Shown here piece by piece: positions 42,401 to 54,760 of a stretch of DNA of 64,000 nt. The notes beneath the pieces were generated by a model. The model ran no database searches. It was not told the origin of the DNA and worked only from the letters and a program-made list of their open reading frames with translations. The DNA lies in contig NC_066850.1 of NCBI RefSeq assembly GCF_001640805.2, positions 2,701,549 through 2,765,548 of the forward strand. Direction: 5' to 3'. The translations under genes were made by a program, and so were the position numbers. The first letter of the stretch is position 1; every line of letters begins with the position of its first letter. Source of the DNA: Lates calcarifer (lineage: Eukaryota; Chordata; Actinopteri; Centropomidae).

Positions 42401-45105
42401 TTTTAATGAAATTGACCCCTAGTCCAGAGTCTACGGTGCAAGGTGATTTTTGAGGCCAAACCCAGGAGCAATGTGATGAAAACTACGGGGGAGATGCTGC
42501 TACTGTGGATGCCTGAAGTGACTGTCGTTATGGGGCAAGTGGAAAGTGACCGCTCCAGCGTCAATGACAACAGCCAGCAAGTCAGCCCTGTCTCTCAAAC
42601 CCCACCCCTGAACTGAGCAGGCCACAGTGGAGGAGGAGGAGGAGGAGGAGAGAGGAGGAAGAAAGAGGGCAGGGAGAGGATGTGGTGTTAGTGGATGAAG
42701 CACAGAAAGGAAGATGGAAAGTGGGAGGAAGAGGACGAAATAGAGAAATAGAGGAAGAGAACGTGGAAGAGCAGAGGAGGACATGAGGGTAAAAATAAGA
42801 TTTGTAAAAAGTGGTATGAAAAAGGAAGATAAAGCAAAGAGAAAGATGGGAGAGACAGAAAGGAAAGTGGAGGAGAAAATGGAGAACAAATATGCAGGTG
42901 GAGTGTTAGGCTGAACCAAAACCACTCAACAGCATTAAACATTGAGTTTCAGATCCATTCATTTCTAGACGCTGATCAGATTTAAATCAGCATGTGAAAA
43001 GGGAAAAATATCTGACGTGTTAAATAGTTCTGGTGCATCCCAACCCCAGGTTTGGACGAGGTGAGGGAAGAAAAGGAGAGGAGAGAGAGAAGAGGAAGGA
43101 GGAGGAGGAGGAGGAGGAGGAGGAGGAGGAGAGGCAGGGATGTGGGAGAGGAAAGTGCAAAAAAGTCCAGCTCAATGCAGAGAGAAAATGCAGAAGGAAA
43201 AGTGGGAATTTGTGGGTAAAGACCTGCTTCTTGGGAAAGGGACTGTCTCCTTCCAAGCTATCAACAAAGGCACTCTGTGGGGACACAAGGAAGAGGGGCA
43301 ATGAGAAACCACAGGGCAATTAGAGAGAGAGACAGAGAGAGACAGAGAGAGACAGAGAGAGAGAGCCTGTCCAGTCAGAGCTCTACGACAAACAAAAGGG
43401 GGGCTGGGATTCCCGAGTCCGTCCCAGCACCGAGATCATCTGTGGTCTCTGATGATGTTGGCACTGAAGCATGTTGGAAAACCCGACCCAGCAAAGAGTT
43501 AGAGGATGAGTTACAGAGGGAATTCTTTAGATCCACTTTACTAGAAACAGATGAAGCTGTTCAACAATAAAAATGAGTCTGAGTTAGCATTTATGATGCC
43601 ATGCTAGTAACACAGGTCAGTTATACTGTAGAGTTAAAAGGTTTTGCCCTCTGTGTTACATGTGTTTTAATGAATGCATATTAAAATGTTGCATTTGTGT
43701 CTCTTTGTCTGAATATGTTGAAATTAAATGAGAGAGATATATTTTATCCGCATCACCCTCAGCGTGTGGTTGTGTTTGCGTGTGAAAGACGGCGGGAGGC
43801 GGGGGCTGTACCCTGCGGCTGCGACGGCCCCTCTTCTGCTGCTGCTGCTGCTCGATGAGCTCCATGGCGGAGGCCGGGGGCGAGGCCGCCCTCATGGCCC
43901 GGACCACCTTGATGCTGTCCTCCGGCAGCGGAGGCAGGTTGAGGCGCTCCCGGCCCCGCACCTTCATCTCCTGGAGCTCCTCGAAACCCCCCAGGGTGAA
44001 CTGGACAGGGGCAGAAACAGCACAGTGGATACAGGCGTATGGAGAGGGAGTCAGAAATGGACAGTAAATAAAAGTCAATATATCGTGTAGAATAAACAGT
44101 GTGTTAAAACCAGGCACGACAGCAAATCCTGACGACGTCCCATATGTTGTAAAATAAATACATAAAAAGAATAATGATGGAAAACAAGCAGAAGCTGCTG
44201 CAGAAACGCTCTGGTTGTGATGCACTGACCAGTATCGTCTTCCAGAGCAGCAGGAGCACTTTCTTCATGGGGAAGTGTGGAGCGTTCATGCTGCAGAACT
44301 TGGTTACCATGGTGAAGAGGAGGAGGGCGAAGGGCTCTCCGTTGTACAGAGGTGAACCTGAGGGGACAAAGGTCACAGCCGGTGTTTCTGGAATGAAGAT
44401 ATATGAGTAGAACGTAAACGTGAATGAAGGAGACACACACCTAACTCATTCTTGAAGGCCTCTCTGGCTGCTGTCCACTCAGGCCGGTCATCCTCTGTTT
44501 GAACTCTAATGGTCTCCACCATTAGGTACATGATGCTCAGTAACACTCTGAAAGGACGAGAGGAACACACACACAACTCTTTTAACGCGTTTAACTGGTG
44601 CCCTATTCTACAATCATGGACATACACAAGGAACACTAGTTTAATGGAAGAGATAGTGAGCAACAATGAATGATAATTGGAAGTAGCACTTGTTTTATGC
44701 AGTCAGGTTGTGCCTATAAAAACAGGGGGAAATGATTCCTGGGCTCTGCCAGATAATGCCTCATAATGCACCATCCGTTCACAATCACCTGATGGACGTC
44801 AGGTGGTGTTTTGTGCATTAAAGGCTTTGTTCACTCGACAAAGCTTTTCACTTTGCTCAAAATAACTCTAATGGTTTTCAATTTTTTTCTGGCAGCAATT
44901 AGGTGCAAAGCTACTCCTCTAGCCTGTAATTATTCGTAAGTGTTCATCTGGGGAATGCACAGACGGAGCGTTTGTGTACGCACGACAAAAACGAGTGTGT
45001 GTAAGGGAGCCTGTTTTGTTCAAAAATCAATTCCATTTAGCAGAAGCAGAGACTGAGAATGAATGTGAGGGAGAGGGACAAAGGAGCTCATTAAAATTTG
45101 AAGGT

Positions 45106-45160
<55 letters not shown>

Positions 45161-45287
45161 TCAGATGACAGGAGGCTACTTACAGGCTTCCTTCCTATGT
45201 GAAGCAGAGAAGTTCCTCACCTGAGCTCTGTGCTGTCTGCAAGAGAGATGGCAGGCTTCCTCACTGCACTGCTGCACGCCTGGCTGT

Positions 45288-45342
<55 letters not shown>

Positions 45343-48300
45343 GTAGTAAACAATGACATTTTTTAGTGGTTTATTTAAAAATGTGACACCGAGCAGGTGA
45401 AGAAAACAAACACAACCAGACTCTCATTTTCAGCGTGATGCCTTTTTCATGCTTTGTGTAAAACCAGCGATGACCCGCAAAACACCGTGTGTGTGTGTGT
45501 GTGTGTGTGTATTTGCCTGATTGGCTTGGCTTACACTGCTTTGCTGCACAGCCTGGTGATAGGACAGACTGTGCCCATGATGCCTCAGAGCGGCTTATGT
45601 AACAACAAAGAAGTGCCGGATCCCAACTGAGGCAGCAACACCAGCAGCAACAAAGCTGACTGGAAGGAGGCGCTGCGGCACCGCGTCCTCCACCGATCGG
45701 GTTTGAAGTGAGGATCACAGGCGGCGTCTTTCTTGTATCCCTGCATTTCACTTTCTCTCTCTTTGTGTATGTTTCTAACATCACAAACCTCCTCTCCTCT
45801 CATTTGCCTGAGCCCCGTCTTGCTCTAAAAAGGAGGTGGAGGATTTGGGAGGGAAGAAGGTATCAGAGAGAATTTTGATCGTGTAACAAGAATTGCTCTT
45901 TTGGGGCTTGAACCTGTGACCTCTCTGTGACATGAAACCCCCTGCCTTTTGAATGAAAGACGTCCAGACAGGAAGGAAAATTAATTTCTCAAAGAGTCAT
46001 AACAGCGTTTACTGCAGGCCCTCACCCAACGAGGAAACACATTTAAAAAAAGATGAAATCCAAGGTGAACGTGACACTGAAGCACTGTTGATGGTGTTGA
46101 GTAAAGAAAAGCTTTTACTGACTCATACAGAACCCACTCACTCTATCTCCATGCTGAGCAGCTCCAGCAGTGCTGTGAAGATGCCCATGTCGTAGAGCAG
46201 AAAGACGTTGTGCCTGGACCAGTGGAGCACATCCACCTCTGTGTCACACTCATCAAACACTCCTGGGGAAAAGGTGTGTGTTGGGATAGGACAAAAAGAG
46301 TGTGTTTTTAGGTGGTTGATATTTGTCATGTTTCAAAATTGTTCCAGTAAAAAGTGTGTAATGATAAATTCCATGTAGTTGTGGTATTGTGCACGCTGAC
46401 TCACAGCGCTGTAAAGTGTTGGATCTACGTACCCTGAGCCAGGTAGAGGATGGCTCGGGCCACCTTCAGCCGCTTGTCTCTGTCCGTCACCTCCAGCGAG
46501 TCCAGCAGCCTCATCACATACGCCCTCTGCTCGTCCACCGCCAGCTCGATCCACCTCCTGCCCCGAGCTGCAGAGACCACACAGCGTTCAGCTTCTTCTC
46601 TGACCTTACTGTAGTTATTATCACTTTGTATTTGTTACCATCTGGTTTTAATACATTATTAAAGGCACGGACTGTAATGTAAAACGTAAAACTGATAACT
46701 GTAAATCAGTTTTAGTCGAACTGTTTCACCTGGTGTAATTAAAAACACCAGGTGTAAACACAGAGGCATGATCATTGATTATCTGGATACTGATCACATT
46801 TTAATACCAGGTGTAATAGAGGTGTCACAGTAATCATGTGTGTGTAAATAGATTCAGTTGTGTCATGAAGAGACACAAACATTATATACACAAAAAAGGA
46901 AGATTATTAGCACTAGCACAAACTTGCTCTCAGGTAAAGTAGATCTCAAACTACTACAGAAAAGAACTAAATGAAATGCAGGACTTCTCTGAAGAGGATT
47001 CAAGCCTATTTTTTAAGTCTGCTATTCTTAGACTCTTCATTTGATTAAGTGGACAGTAATGGGCGTTAAGCAGTGTAACATCATCATGATCAGTGGAGCA
47101 CTGATCTTCTACTTAAGATACTTTCACTGTCGACTTGAGTCAGGAAATAAAAATGCTTTCTAATTTCAGCACCGTCCCGAAATGTTCTTTTCTACAGAAA
47201 TCTTAAATTAGAAATGTTGTGATAATCACTGTAATTTCTGTGAGTGAGTGAGTGAGTGGGGATTTATGAGCAGCGGTGACGAGCAAACTGTCAGTTGCCG
47301 TGAAATACACACACACTCAGACAAAGAGTACAAGTCAAACAGGAAAACCACCCTTTGAACGAACATCGAGCGCTTGCTGAACGTAAACTCAGACGCTCTA
47401 ATGAAAAGCCTGTGATGAGAGGCAGCTCTGCGCTCTATCTCTGTAAAACAGCAGCCAGAGACGCTCTCATCTAATCCTGCTATTCATTACCACTCAGCTT
47501 GGAGAGGACGTGTCAGATAAAGGAGGACGGAGCTCATCTCACGCTTTCGCTCGTCCAAATGGAAAGATGCTCTTTTGTCTTCGATGTGTGCCACAGAAAC
47601 TTGAGGCCTTTGTGGCTTTTTGCTTATTCTCAGAGCGGACTGTGTTTTTCTAGACACAATGATTTGTCCTTTGTTCCCCCAAAAGATTGACCTTGTGCTA
47701 AATGACTAAATATTCATTATGTTCACAAGAAAAAAAGATTTGACACAATAATAAACATGATCATTCCTGCATCAGATATTTTGTTGTAGCATATCAAGTA
47801 AAGAAAGACTGAATTAAACTGACAATAACACCAAGGTCCACGATGGAAGAACCGCTTTGTTCTTAGTAACCGAACATTAAACGCATCGTTGGGACGGGGC
47901 CCTCCCATCTGTATCTGTGGGGACATTCATTCTTTGAACGGCTTCAAAGAGCAGAGCTTTGATGTGCCTGGTCACCCTCGCCTCACACCGGTCGGCTTAA
48001 AAAAAAAAAAACACCAAAGAGCAACTCTGGCTTGTGTTGTACGTCTGAGGTGAGAAAACTGAGCTGAACGCAGCTTCTACAGTGAAGTTTCACTGTAAAA
48101 ATATAAGAGGGAGTTAAGATAAGACGAGATAAGATAATGTGTGCACCATGTTGAGAGAGCAAAGCATTACTGAGTGGGAACATTTAACCTTCAACATTTC
48201 ACTTAAGGACGCCGTTATCAAGCAGGGAACTGGACCCAGTAGCAACACAAATGGACTCAGTCTCGTTATGTCAGTCAACAGGAGTCACACGGTCTCTGTG

Positions 48301-51300
48301 ATAAACGACGGCACCAGTCTGCTGTGGCAGAGAGTGTGTTATTTGTGAACCTGTTCTGTGTTTACTCTCTTCTCCTGTGACACAGCTGGGACCCAACAGG
48401 TAATCTGAACACATTATGGGATGTGCAGAGACCATAAACACACACACTCACTCACACACACACACACACTCCATACCATGGCTCCTGAAGTCCTCCTCAA
48501 AGTAGTCTCTGTTCAGGGCAAACTCCGGCTCCTCTGTGTAACTGTAGAGCTCTGTGAACAGAATAAAATAAAAGCCACGTTGACTAGTTAATTGACAAAC
48601 TGAATGAGAAACTATTTGATTTAATCGTTTAAAGTCATTTATCAAAGCGAAAACTTTTCTTAGGATTTTTATGTTTTATGGATCAGCACATCGACGGACA
48701 GATAAATCGATGCTGAACAGAACAGAACAGAAATGAGAGAGGAGACATACAGACTCTTGCAGATAAAGTGTGCTACTCTTCAAAAAACAAACAAAAACAA
48801 ACTCTGAGCTCCTGTCTCCTCAGCGTGGGTCTGATCTGTCTCTTGCACAGCCGGAGAATTCGTCACGCTATCGTTCATCTCCTCCTGTTCCGAGAGCGGT
48901 CGTCTTTCCTCGACCCCGCGGAGCTGTTGCTAGAAAAGCTGCTGTGACTGTCTGTCTGCTTGTGTGTGTGTGTTTGCAAATGTGACTAACACTCTTGGCA
49001 AAATGAACTGCCGCTTGCCATCTACCAGGAGGACAATCATTCCGACTTTAAATCACTGCTGTTCCTCATCTGCAGGCTACAGTGCTGGAGATGAATCTGA
49101 ATTATACACTTGATATAAACTGTTGTACTAAAGCACAATCAGAAACAACCTTTATATTCATTATGCACATTTTGACATTCATAAACCAATCTGCAAGTCG
49201 CATATCAGGTGTTCCCAGATTAACAGATGCATGTATAATCACAGTGTTTGTGATTACTCACAACATCAGTCATGCAGTGTGTCCTATGTTGAACATGTCA
49301 GGACCAGAACATGTTGTTCTGCTCCTTTCAGAGTGTGTCAGCTGACTGTCGTGTTTTTGGTGAATAACACTGTAACGTGAACCAGCTGAGGAAAACCTGA
49401 GGAATGCAGATGCAGAATTATTTTTCCAATCAATAGCACATTGTAATCTGTGCGCCGAGTAGAAACCAGAGAATTCTGTGGGTGAAATCTTGTGTCACGC
49501 ATAACAGCCGTTCAGAATTTTTAGCTGCAAGTCAGACTCAGTTTGTTTCTAAGTGTGTTCAGAAGTGGAGCTGTGCAGAAAAATACATGCAAATAAAAAG
49601 ATTTATAACATTTTTCTTGTGCGTTTGGAAGGTGGTCAGTCTCACCTGAGAGCTCAGCAGTGAGCGTGTCCGTGTCTCCATACTCAAACTCCAGGTTGGG
49701 AGACTCCATGGAGCTCTGTGAATGAGAAACACATACATGAGCGTACATTATAGTATGACACTGAACTCAGCCACCCACATGTAAACAGACACTCAAACAT
49801 ACTGTAGGCTATTCACGCTTTGCGACACCTACCACTACTCTGTGCTCCATTTGCAGCCACACACTTCAGCTCCACACATCACCCACGCACACACACTCCT
49901 CAGGCTCGTTCACAGTTTTGCCTCGTCGTGTGTGTTTTCCAGTTATGATTGGCTGTTGGATCTCCAGGCAGCGCTCATTAGGCATTTACATTTTTTCCTA
50001 TCCAGAGCTCCTCTCAGTTACAGGTGCTCTCTATGGATGCCGCTTCAATCATGGTGATCAAACTCCATAACAAAGTACTCCATCCAGCTGCACCAGTGGA
50101 GCAATAAACTGAAGCACCATGGGAGGACATAAGGAAAGAGAGGGGCTCAGGAGTCAACATGGCCCCTGCTCCGGAGCAGATTAGCCGCTGTATCCAGGCA
50201 AGGGTCTCTCTTGGCTCCGACTTTAGCCTAACCTTGTGATTAGCACGTGCCCACGAGACAGACTGCACACATTACAGTCCCCGTGAACACGCTCACTACT
50301 GCATGCTGTTGTGCAAATTTGTATATTCAAAATATCAACTTTTAAGGAATGGAAAAAAGCTAGCGCAGTCATGCTAGCAACGTGGCTATGTTAGCTACCT
50401 GTCACTGTGGGCAGGTTAGCAGTACTCTGCCTGAGTACACCCTCACAGCCTTTTATTAGCTTAATGAACAAGTGCACACACTCAGTCACACACACATCTT
50501 TCACTGACATTCCCCAGCCCTTCACCCTAACTCTAACTCTAACCCTAAACCCGAGTCTTAAACTCAAGGGGTCCAGCGTTTTAGTCCCCTCAAGTCCCCC
50601 CCGCAAGTGTGGTGGGTTTGGACCTGATGAATGCAGTAAAACAAGCACACCCACACAAACACACACATACACACACACACACACACACTTCGGTGAGACG
50701 TGCTTGCAGACAAGCTCACACTGAAGTTCCCATTCTCAGAGCTGTGAAAGAAACACTTCCCTCAGATGTAGGGGAACAGAGAGTTCACTTATAATCACAT
50801 TTCACAATTACAATAAAGCTATACAATAGTTAGCTTAAGGCCTTGATCAGTACCTGGGACAGTAGTAAGAAGATCAGCCTGGTGACTGGAATATTCTTGG
50901 TTTTTATCTCTTCATCTTTTGGGTGTGAGGTGTGAACTGGTGAAATGATTAAAGATTCATCTCGTGTTAATGAGAATTAAAGAACACCGCTGGCAGCACT
51001 GGCGAGCTCCAAGCCTCAGAGTGTTAGATGTGTTTAACCCTGTGAAAACTGCCCCGAGGGAAACAGCCCAGAACTGTAAATAAGGATGTGCTCTGAGTCA
51101 GCTATCCTGGTTAAATAACTGCCGTGTGCTGTCATGTTACTGTCTCCTATAAATACCTGCTGCAACCAAGTCAGCATGAACCGAAATACACAGGACGTCA
51201 GCCGGCGGTTTGTTTATGACGCCGAGCCAAAGTAATGTGATTTGATGTCATTACTGCACTTGTAATCCAGGAAATGAAAACCACTTGGGAGCGCAGATGA

Positions 51301-54300
51301 GTCAACAAAATTACCCACAACTCTGCGTGCGGGAGGAGAAAGCCCGTGGGACCAGGTGCTGCACTTTCTTAGTGGAGTTGTAAACATGTAAACACGTCAC
51401 TGCTCGACATTAATCAAGCTGCAAGGGGCCAATTAATCCATGTTCATTATAATTAAAAATAAACTCACTGCAAAATGTAAAATCCAACTTTTTTGATTCT
51501 GTGCAACCAATGCCAATAAAACATCAGTACTGTAATTGAACAATAAGCTCTATCAAAGGGCTGCTTTTATCAAGTGAACTCTGCTGCTGTGTTTTCCCAT
51601 GATAAACAACCTCAGACAGCAGCTATTACAGACTTGTCGGCTGATATCATCACTGCTGCAGGCAGCTATTCCAACACAAACATTCATCCACTGCTGCCAC
51701 TGCACAGTCCCGCCCCATTCATCCTGCAGCCTGCTGGTTCATTCAGTGTGTAGGAAAGTAGGGCTAAAGAACGACAGTGTTTTTCATTCATAACTAATGT
51801 GTTCAGTATTTGTTTGGAATAACAAATTGGTGACAAAATGGATTATAAAAGATCCCCTTTTACAGTTTCTCCAAGTCCAAGAGAACGTCTTCAAGACCAC
51901 TGAAATTAAATAGGTCAGATCTCTTATCTCCTGGAGCATCTTTTCTAATTCACTCTCAACCTCATTTTTCAAAACTTATTTATTTTCTATCTTTTAACAC
52001 TTATGGACGACCCTGACTCATTTCCAATCACTTGTTTTCAGACGGAGTTTTCTACAGTCTGAGGAAATAACCCTGGCATGCTAACCAGTTAGCCCCATCC
52101 TATCTCATGATACCACTTTCTGATAGTGAGTCACTGTAGCGTCCAGTCTGCGCTCAGTCCAACATGAGAGGATGAAGAAGTAGCACTGCTCAGAGGGCAT
52201 ATTAACAGCTGCTAATGCTAATGCCATCCATCCATTATTTTGAACCATTCACAAATCAGAAAAACTGCCCATCACAATTTATTGGAGCCCAGGTTCACAT
52301 CTTCAAACAACAATCAATCTGCAGCAATAAAAGACCTGTCGTTTGAGAAGCTGGAACCAACACATTTTCTGTTTTTATGCAACAACCTAAAGGATTCACT
52401 GAGTATCAAAACATTTTCTGTCATTCAACTCATCAGGTAATCAATTAATCGTTTCTGCACTAATGACACAGAACATTTGAGAAGCTGGAAGCAGGGAATG
52501 TTTGACAGTTTTGCTTGATAAACAATTTAACCAATTAACCAATTATGTGTCATTCAGTCACTGATTAATTGAATAAGTTGCTTTAACCATCAGGGGTTTA
52601 ACAGAGAGCCCACTGTCGCCGGGGGACACTGAAGTGACCGTTCTTACCAAACCCAACTGAGACGTCTCTTAAATCCCCGGGAGCATCAACACAGACAGCC
52701 CTGTCTCTCCCTCTGTCTCCTCCCAATCCGACTCACCTTCTCTCCCTCCCTCCAGTCTCCCTCTCTGCCCGCCAGCTGATAACGAAAGCCGTCCTCGCTC
52801 CAAACTGGCACGGCCTCTGTGCCCGCACACTCTGCACCACATCAGTGTGCAAACACTGGGCACAATGTCAGTGCGGATCACCCCCACTCCAACCGACATA
52901 TGGCACACAGACAGCAGATGACCGCTCTGCCCGAGCACAAATGACGGACAATTTACATACACCACTGAACCAGATTTGAGGTTAACTTCACCCAACGGAC
53001 TGAGTGACAGAGTGCAGCGAGGCCAGGAAGCATCAACACCAACACATGGCTTTAACATTAAGTGCTTCATTCAGCCAATCACAAACACCAACCCCCCCTC
53101 TCCAGAATGCTGTGAGATGAATATGCTCCAGTTCCCTCAAAAACATTCAACATGCTCATACAAAAGGTGGAGGGTGTTCATGGGCTGGATTTTATCCCTG
53201 AATGCCAGCTTTGTCTGGTGGATCTGGTCTGAGAAACCAAGGAATGGAAACCCATCTTTTTGTAATGTTTTCAATGTTTTTCTTACAGGTCCATGTTTCC
53301 TAAGGCGACTCCAAACACTCCAGTAACATTTGTAAACTTGATCTGTGGCTTTTGGCCAATAACATGTCAGAAGATCTGTGGTTCTGTCTGTTCAACAGCA
53401 GCTCACAAGCAGAAAACCCTCACATTTAAAAAGCTGAGAAATAATTTCTGCTCAATAAACGACTCAGATGATATACTGAACTGTTTCCAGTTCGTTTTCT
53501 TTCAGTCAGCTGATCCAGTCAGCTGACGTATTGTCAGTCAGATGTTTTAAAAAGGCCATAAATCAGAATCTAAATATGATTATTAGCGGCAATATTTAAG
53601 TTTGGATTGTTGGTCAGATAAAACAAGCTGCTGGAATAAGTTGTTAGGCTCTGAAGTTCAGTACTTTCTCTTTTTTCACTTTAGTTACAGCTGATCAATA
53701 TCACTTTATATTCATTCTTTAAGAATCACTTTACTCTGTATGCTGTTTAAAATGATGACAAATGTCCATCATGTTCCCACTTCCTGATTTAATTTGACCA
53801 GCAAACTCATTTCTAATGATAGGAAATGATCCATCTTTACCTTCAAGTCTTAACCAGGAAATGTTTCTCATTATTAGGCTACTTTATCATTTATTAGATC
53901 ATCAGCGTTGAAACTGATCTGATTTTAATCAACTAATCGAATAAATAAAGGACACAATCCAATGTCAGCGATGAGGAGAAACCATAGGAGAAGAATGCAT
54001 GAATATTAAATGAATATGATATTCAGATTTTGTAGTGGTGGTGTGGTCCTGACAGCAGCAGTCACATTTCACCACCTGCAGTCTCCACGCTGAGCACCAG
54101 CACCAGGATTACTGCTGGGTTATTTATAGGAGCCGGTTGCCAAAATAACACCTCGGTGTCTGCCTGCCTGCCCGCCCGCATGTGAGCATGCTTTGGAGCC
54201 AAGACAGCGACTCACCGCATGGAAAGGACATTCATCTGGAATGAAAGCTCCCCAGCAACAACAACACACACACCAACACACACATCTCCAGCGCGCTCCT

Positions 54301-54463
54301 GTACCATGTAAGCTGTCGTAACGGACTGTGCACAAACGCCTCGCGCATTTACCTCCGACTCCTTCTGCTGATCCTTGAACACATCTTTCCCTCTCGGCCT
54401 CTGTCTGTCGCCGTTATCGTTAAGGTTATTAATGATAGGTACCTCCATGTCCTCCGCCTGCAT
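34346..54463 (-). CDS. strip2: Striatin-interacting protein 2 (STRIPAK subunit)
   Basis: Scaffold subunit of the STRIPAK phosphatase/kinase complex (striatin, PP2A, MST kinases), a regulator of cell shape and cytoskeleton. Exons: 54463-54353, 49715-49646, 48551-48477, 46567-46433, 46262-46142, 45289-45221, 44547-44441, 44357-44230, 44000-43812, optional 43274-43224, 40510-40278, 39285-39220, 39134-39071, 38816-38745, 38647-38573, 38483-38386, 37824-37698, 36546-36445, 36035-35969, 35874-35770, 35541-35337, 34596-34346; about 822 aa (839 with the cassette) if one extra base at exon 18 is ignored. Landmarks: [95 protein letters not shown] and a C terminus ending LLQNP, which fits STRIP2 rather than STRIP1. 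The exon 17-18 junction is out of phase by one base (see that entry). Confidence 0.94.
36445..36546 (-). other. strip2: strip2 exon 18 carrying a one-base phase break
   Basis: Exon 17 ends in phase 0 (..NHIYQ, CAG then GT). Exon 18 begins after CAG with TTTCGAGATTGTC, whereas the family sequence F-E-x-V-S-Q needs TT(T/C)GAG. One base is therefore extra at about 36543-36546. Read literally, the frame shifts and meets a TGA in exon 19. The rest of exon 18 and all later exons are intact in the expected frame. Confidence 0.75.
37834..37881. repeat. (CA)n microsatellite at the strip2 exon 17 acceptor
   Basis: On the transcript strand this is (GU)24, ending about 9 nt before the exon 17 acceptor (37824). 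On the other side of the exon, the donor itself opens GTCACACACACACAC. Exon 17 is thus flanked by complementary GU and AC tracts. Confidence 0.9.
39376..39425. repeat. (GT)n microsatellite
   Basis: Interrupted GT repeat in the strip2 intron between exons 11 and 12 (transcript strand AC), about 90 nt upstream of the exon 12 acceptor. Confidence 0.9.
41440..41740. mobile_element. MITE-like element, degenerate copy B
   Basis: Shares the GCTAAGCTAAGCTAAGCTAAC block, the AAAAACTGGAAA motif and the ATGAGTAGTATCAATCCTCTCATCT segment with copies A and C, but clear terminal inverted repeats were not seen. It includes an internal imperfect hairpin (41607-41625 with 41635-41653). It lies in the intron upstream of strip2 exon 11. 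Confidence 0.55.
43092..43132. repeat. (GGA)n repeats in a strip2 intron
   Basis: A (GGA)13-14 tract; similar purine repeats lie at about 42176-42206 and 42631-42650. On the transcript strand they are (UCC)n, a pyrimidine-rich sequence downstream of the possible cassette exon (43274-43224). Open frames through them (poly-Glu, poly-Ser) are artefacts. Confidence 0.9.
43224..43274 (-). other. strip2: Possible strip2 cassette exon (51 nt)
   Basis: In phase 0 at both ends and open, it would insert 17 residues ([17 protein letters not shown]) between ...RGRRSRR and PLVKQDSLD. The acceptor is CCCCACAG; the donor GTCTTT is weak. Exons 9 and 11 already join in frame without it, and I do not recall these residues in human STRIP2, so it is probably optional. 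Confidence 0.5.
44563..44578. repeat. Short (CA)n near the strip2 exon 7 acceptor
   Basis: Reads as (GU)6 in the transcript about 20-30 nt before the exon 7 acceptor (44547). It can pair with the long (AC)n near the donor of the same intron (45112-45160). Confidence 0.75.
45112..45160. repeat. (GT)n microsatellite downstream of the strip2 exon 6 donor
   Basis: Transcript strand (AC)24, starting about 60 nt after the exon 6 donor (45221). It is complementary to the (GU)n tract at the exon 6 acceptor and to the (GU)6 at the exon 7 acceptor. Confidence 0.95.
45292..45340. repeat. (CA)n microsatellite at the strip2 exon 6 acceptor
   Basis: Transcript strand (GU)24 running straight into GCAG at the exon 6 acceptor (exon begins 45289). 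No pyrimidine tract is left. An (AC)13 tract in transcript sense (plus-strand GT at 45486-45511) lies about 150 nt further upstream in the same intron. Confidence 0.95.
46688..46754. repeat. Two adjacent small inverted repeats
   Basis: AAAACTGAT ... ATCAGTTTT (about 46688-46712) and CACCTGGTGT ... ACACCAGGTG (46728-46737 with 46745-46754) form two neighbouring hairpins in the strip2 intron between exons 3 and 4. A third CCAGGTGTAA follows near 46807. Confidence 0.7.
49716..54352 (-). other. strip2: First strip2 intron (4.6 kb), no gene seen
   Basis: Largest intron of the gene. It contains a telomere-like run (50525-50551), a (CA)n tract (about 50640-50690) and otherwise unique-looking AT-rich sequence. 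No exon with a recognisable protein was found on either strand. Confidence 0.7.
50525..50551. repeat. Short degenerate telomere-like repeat
   Basis: CCCTAACTCTAACTCTAACC followed by CTAAACCC: about four imperfect units of the vertebrate telomere repeat (CCCTAA), inside the first strip2 intron. Confidence 0.7.
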
Positions 54464-54760
54464 CTTTCACGGTTTGGCGGTGGCTCACTTCCTCCTCCGC
54501 GGGTAGTGCATACCGGTCCGGTGGAGAGCTGAGACTGCACCGCACCAGGAGGAGCACCGACTCCGGGAGCCCAAGTTGAGGATCTCCTCCACCCCCAACC
54601 CCGTTAGTCTGTTTGATTCGCTATCCCCGTGCGCCCCGAGAGGGCGGGGTTAGAGAGAGTCCTCATGACAGCGGAGAGGAGCATCAGCTGACCAAACCAG
54701 AGTAAAACGTGGTGGTGTAGCGGGGTCAGTGTGTTCATGTAGAGGGCTGAAGATGCACTT
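54464..54760 (-). promoter_or_regulatory. strip2: strip2 promoter / 5' UTR region
   Basis: GC-rich, CpG-containing stretch just upstream of the strip2 ATG, including a GGGCGGGG Sp1-type box near 54640. No TATA box is evident. No splice site was found between it and the start codon. Confidence 0.6.

Noticed and set aside
42176..43323. Poly-Glu, poly-Ser and Arg-rich open frames in strip2 introns
   Set aside because: Generated by (GGA)n and (GA)n tracts; no splice-site support or homology.
54118..54335. Cys/Gly-rich open frame upstream of strip2 exon 1's donor region
   Set aside because: Lies in the first intron on the same strand without an acceptor or conserved sequence.
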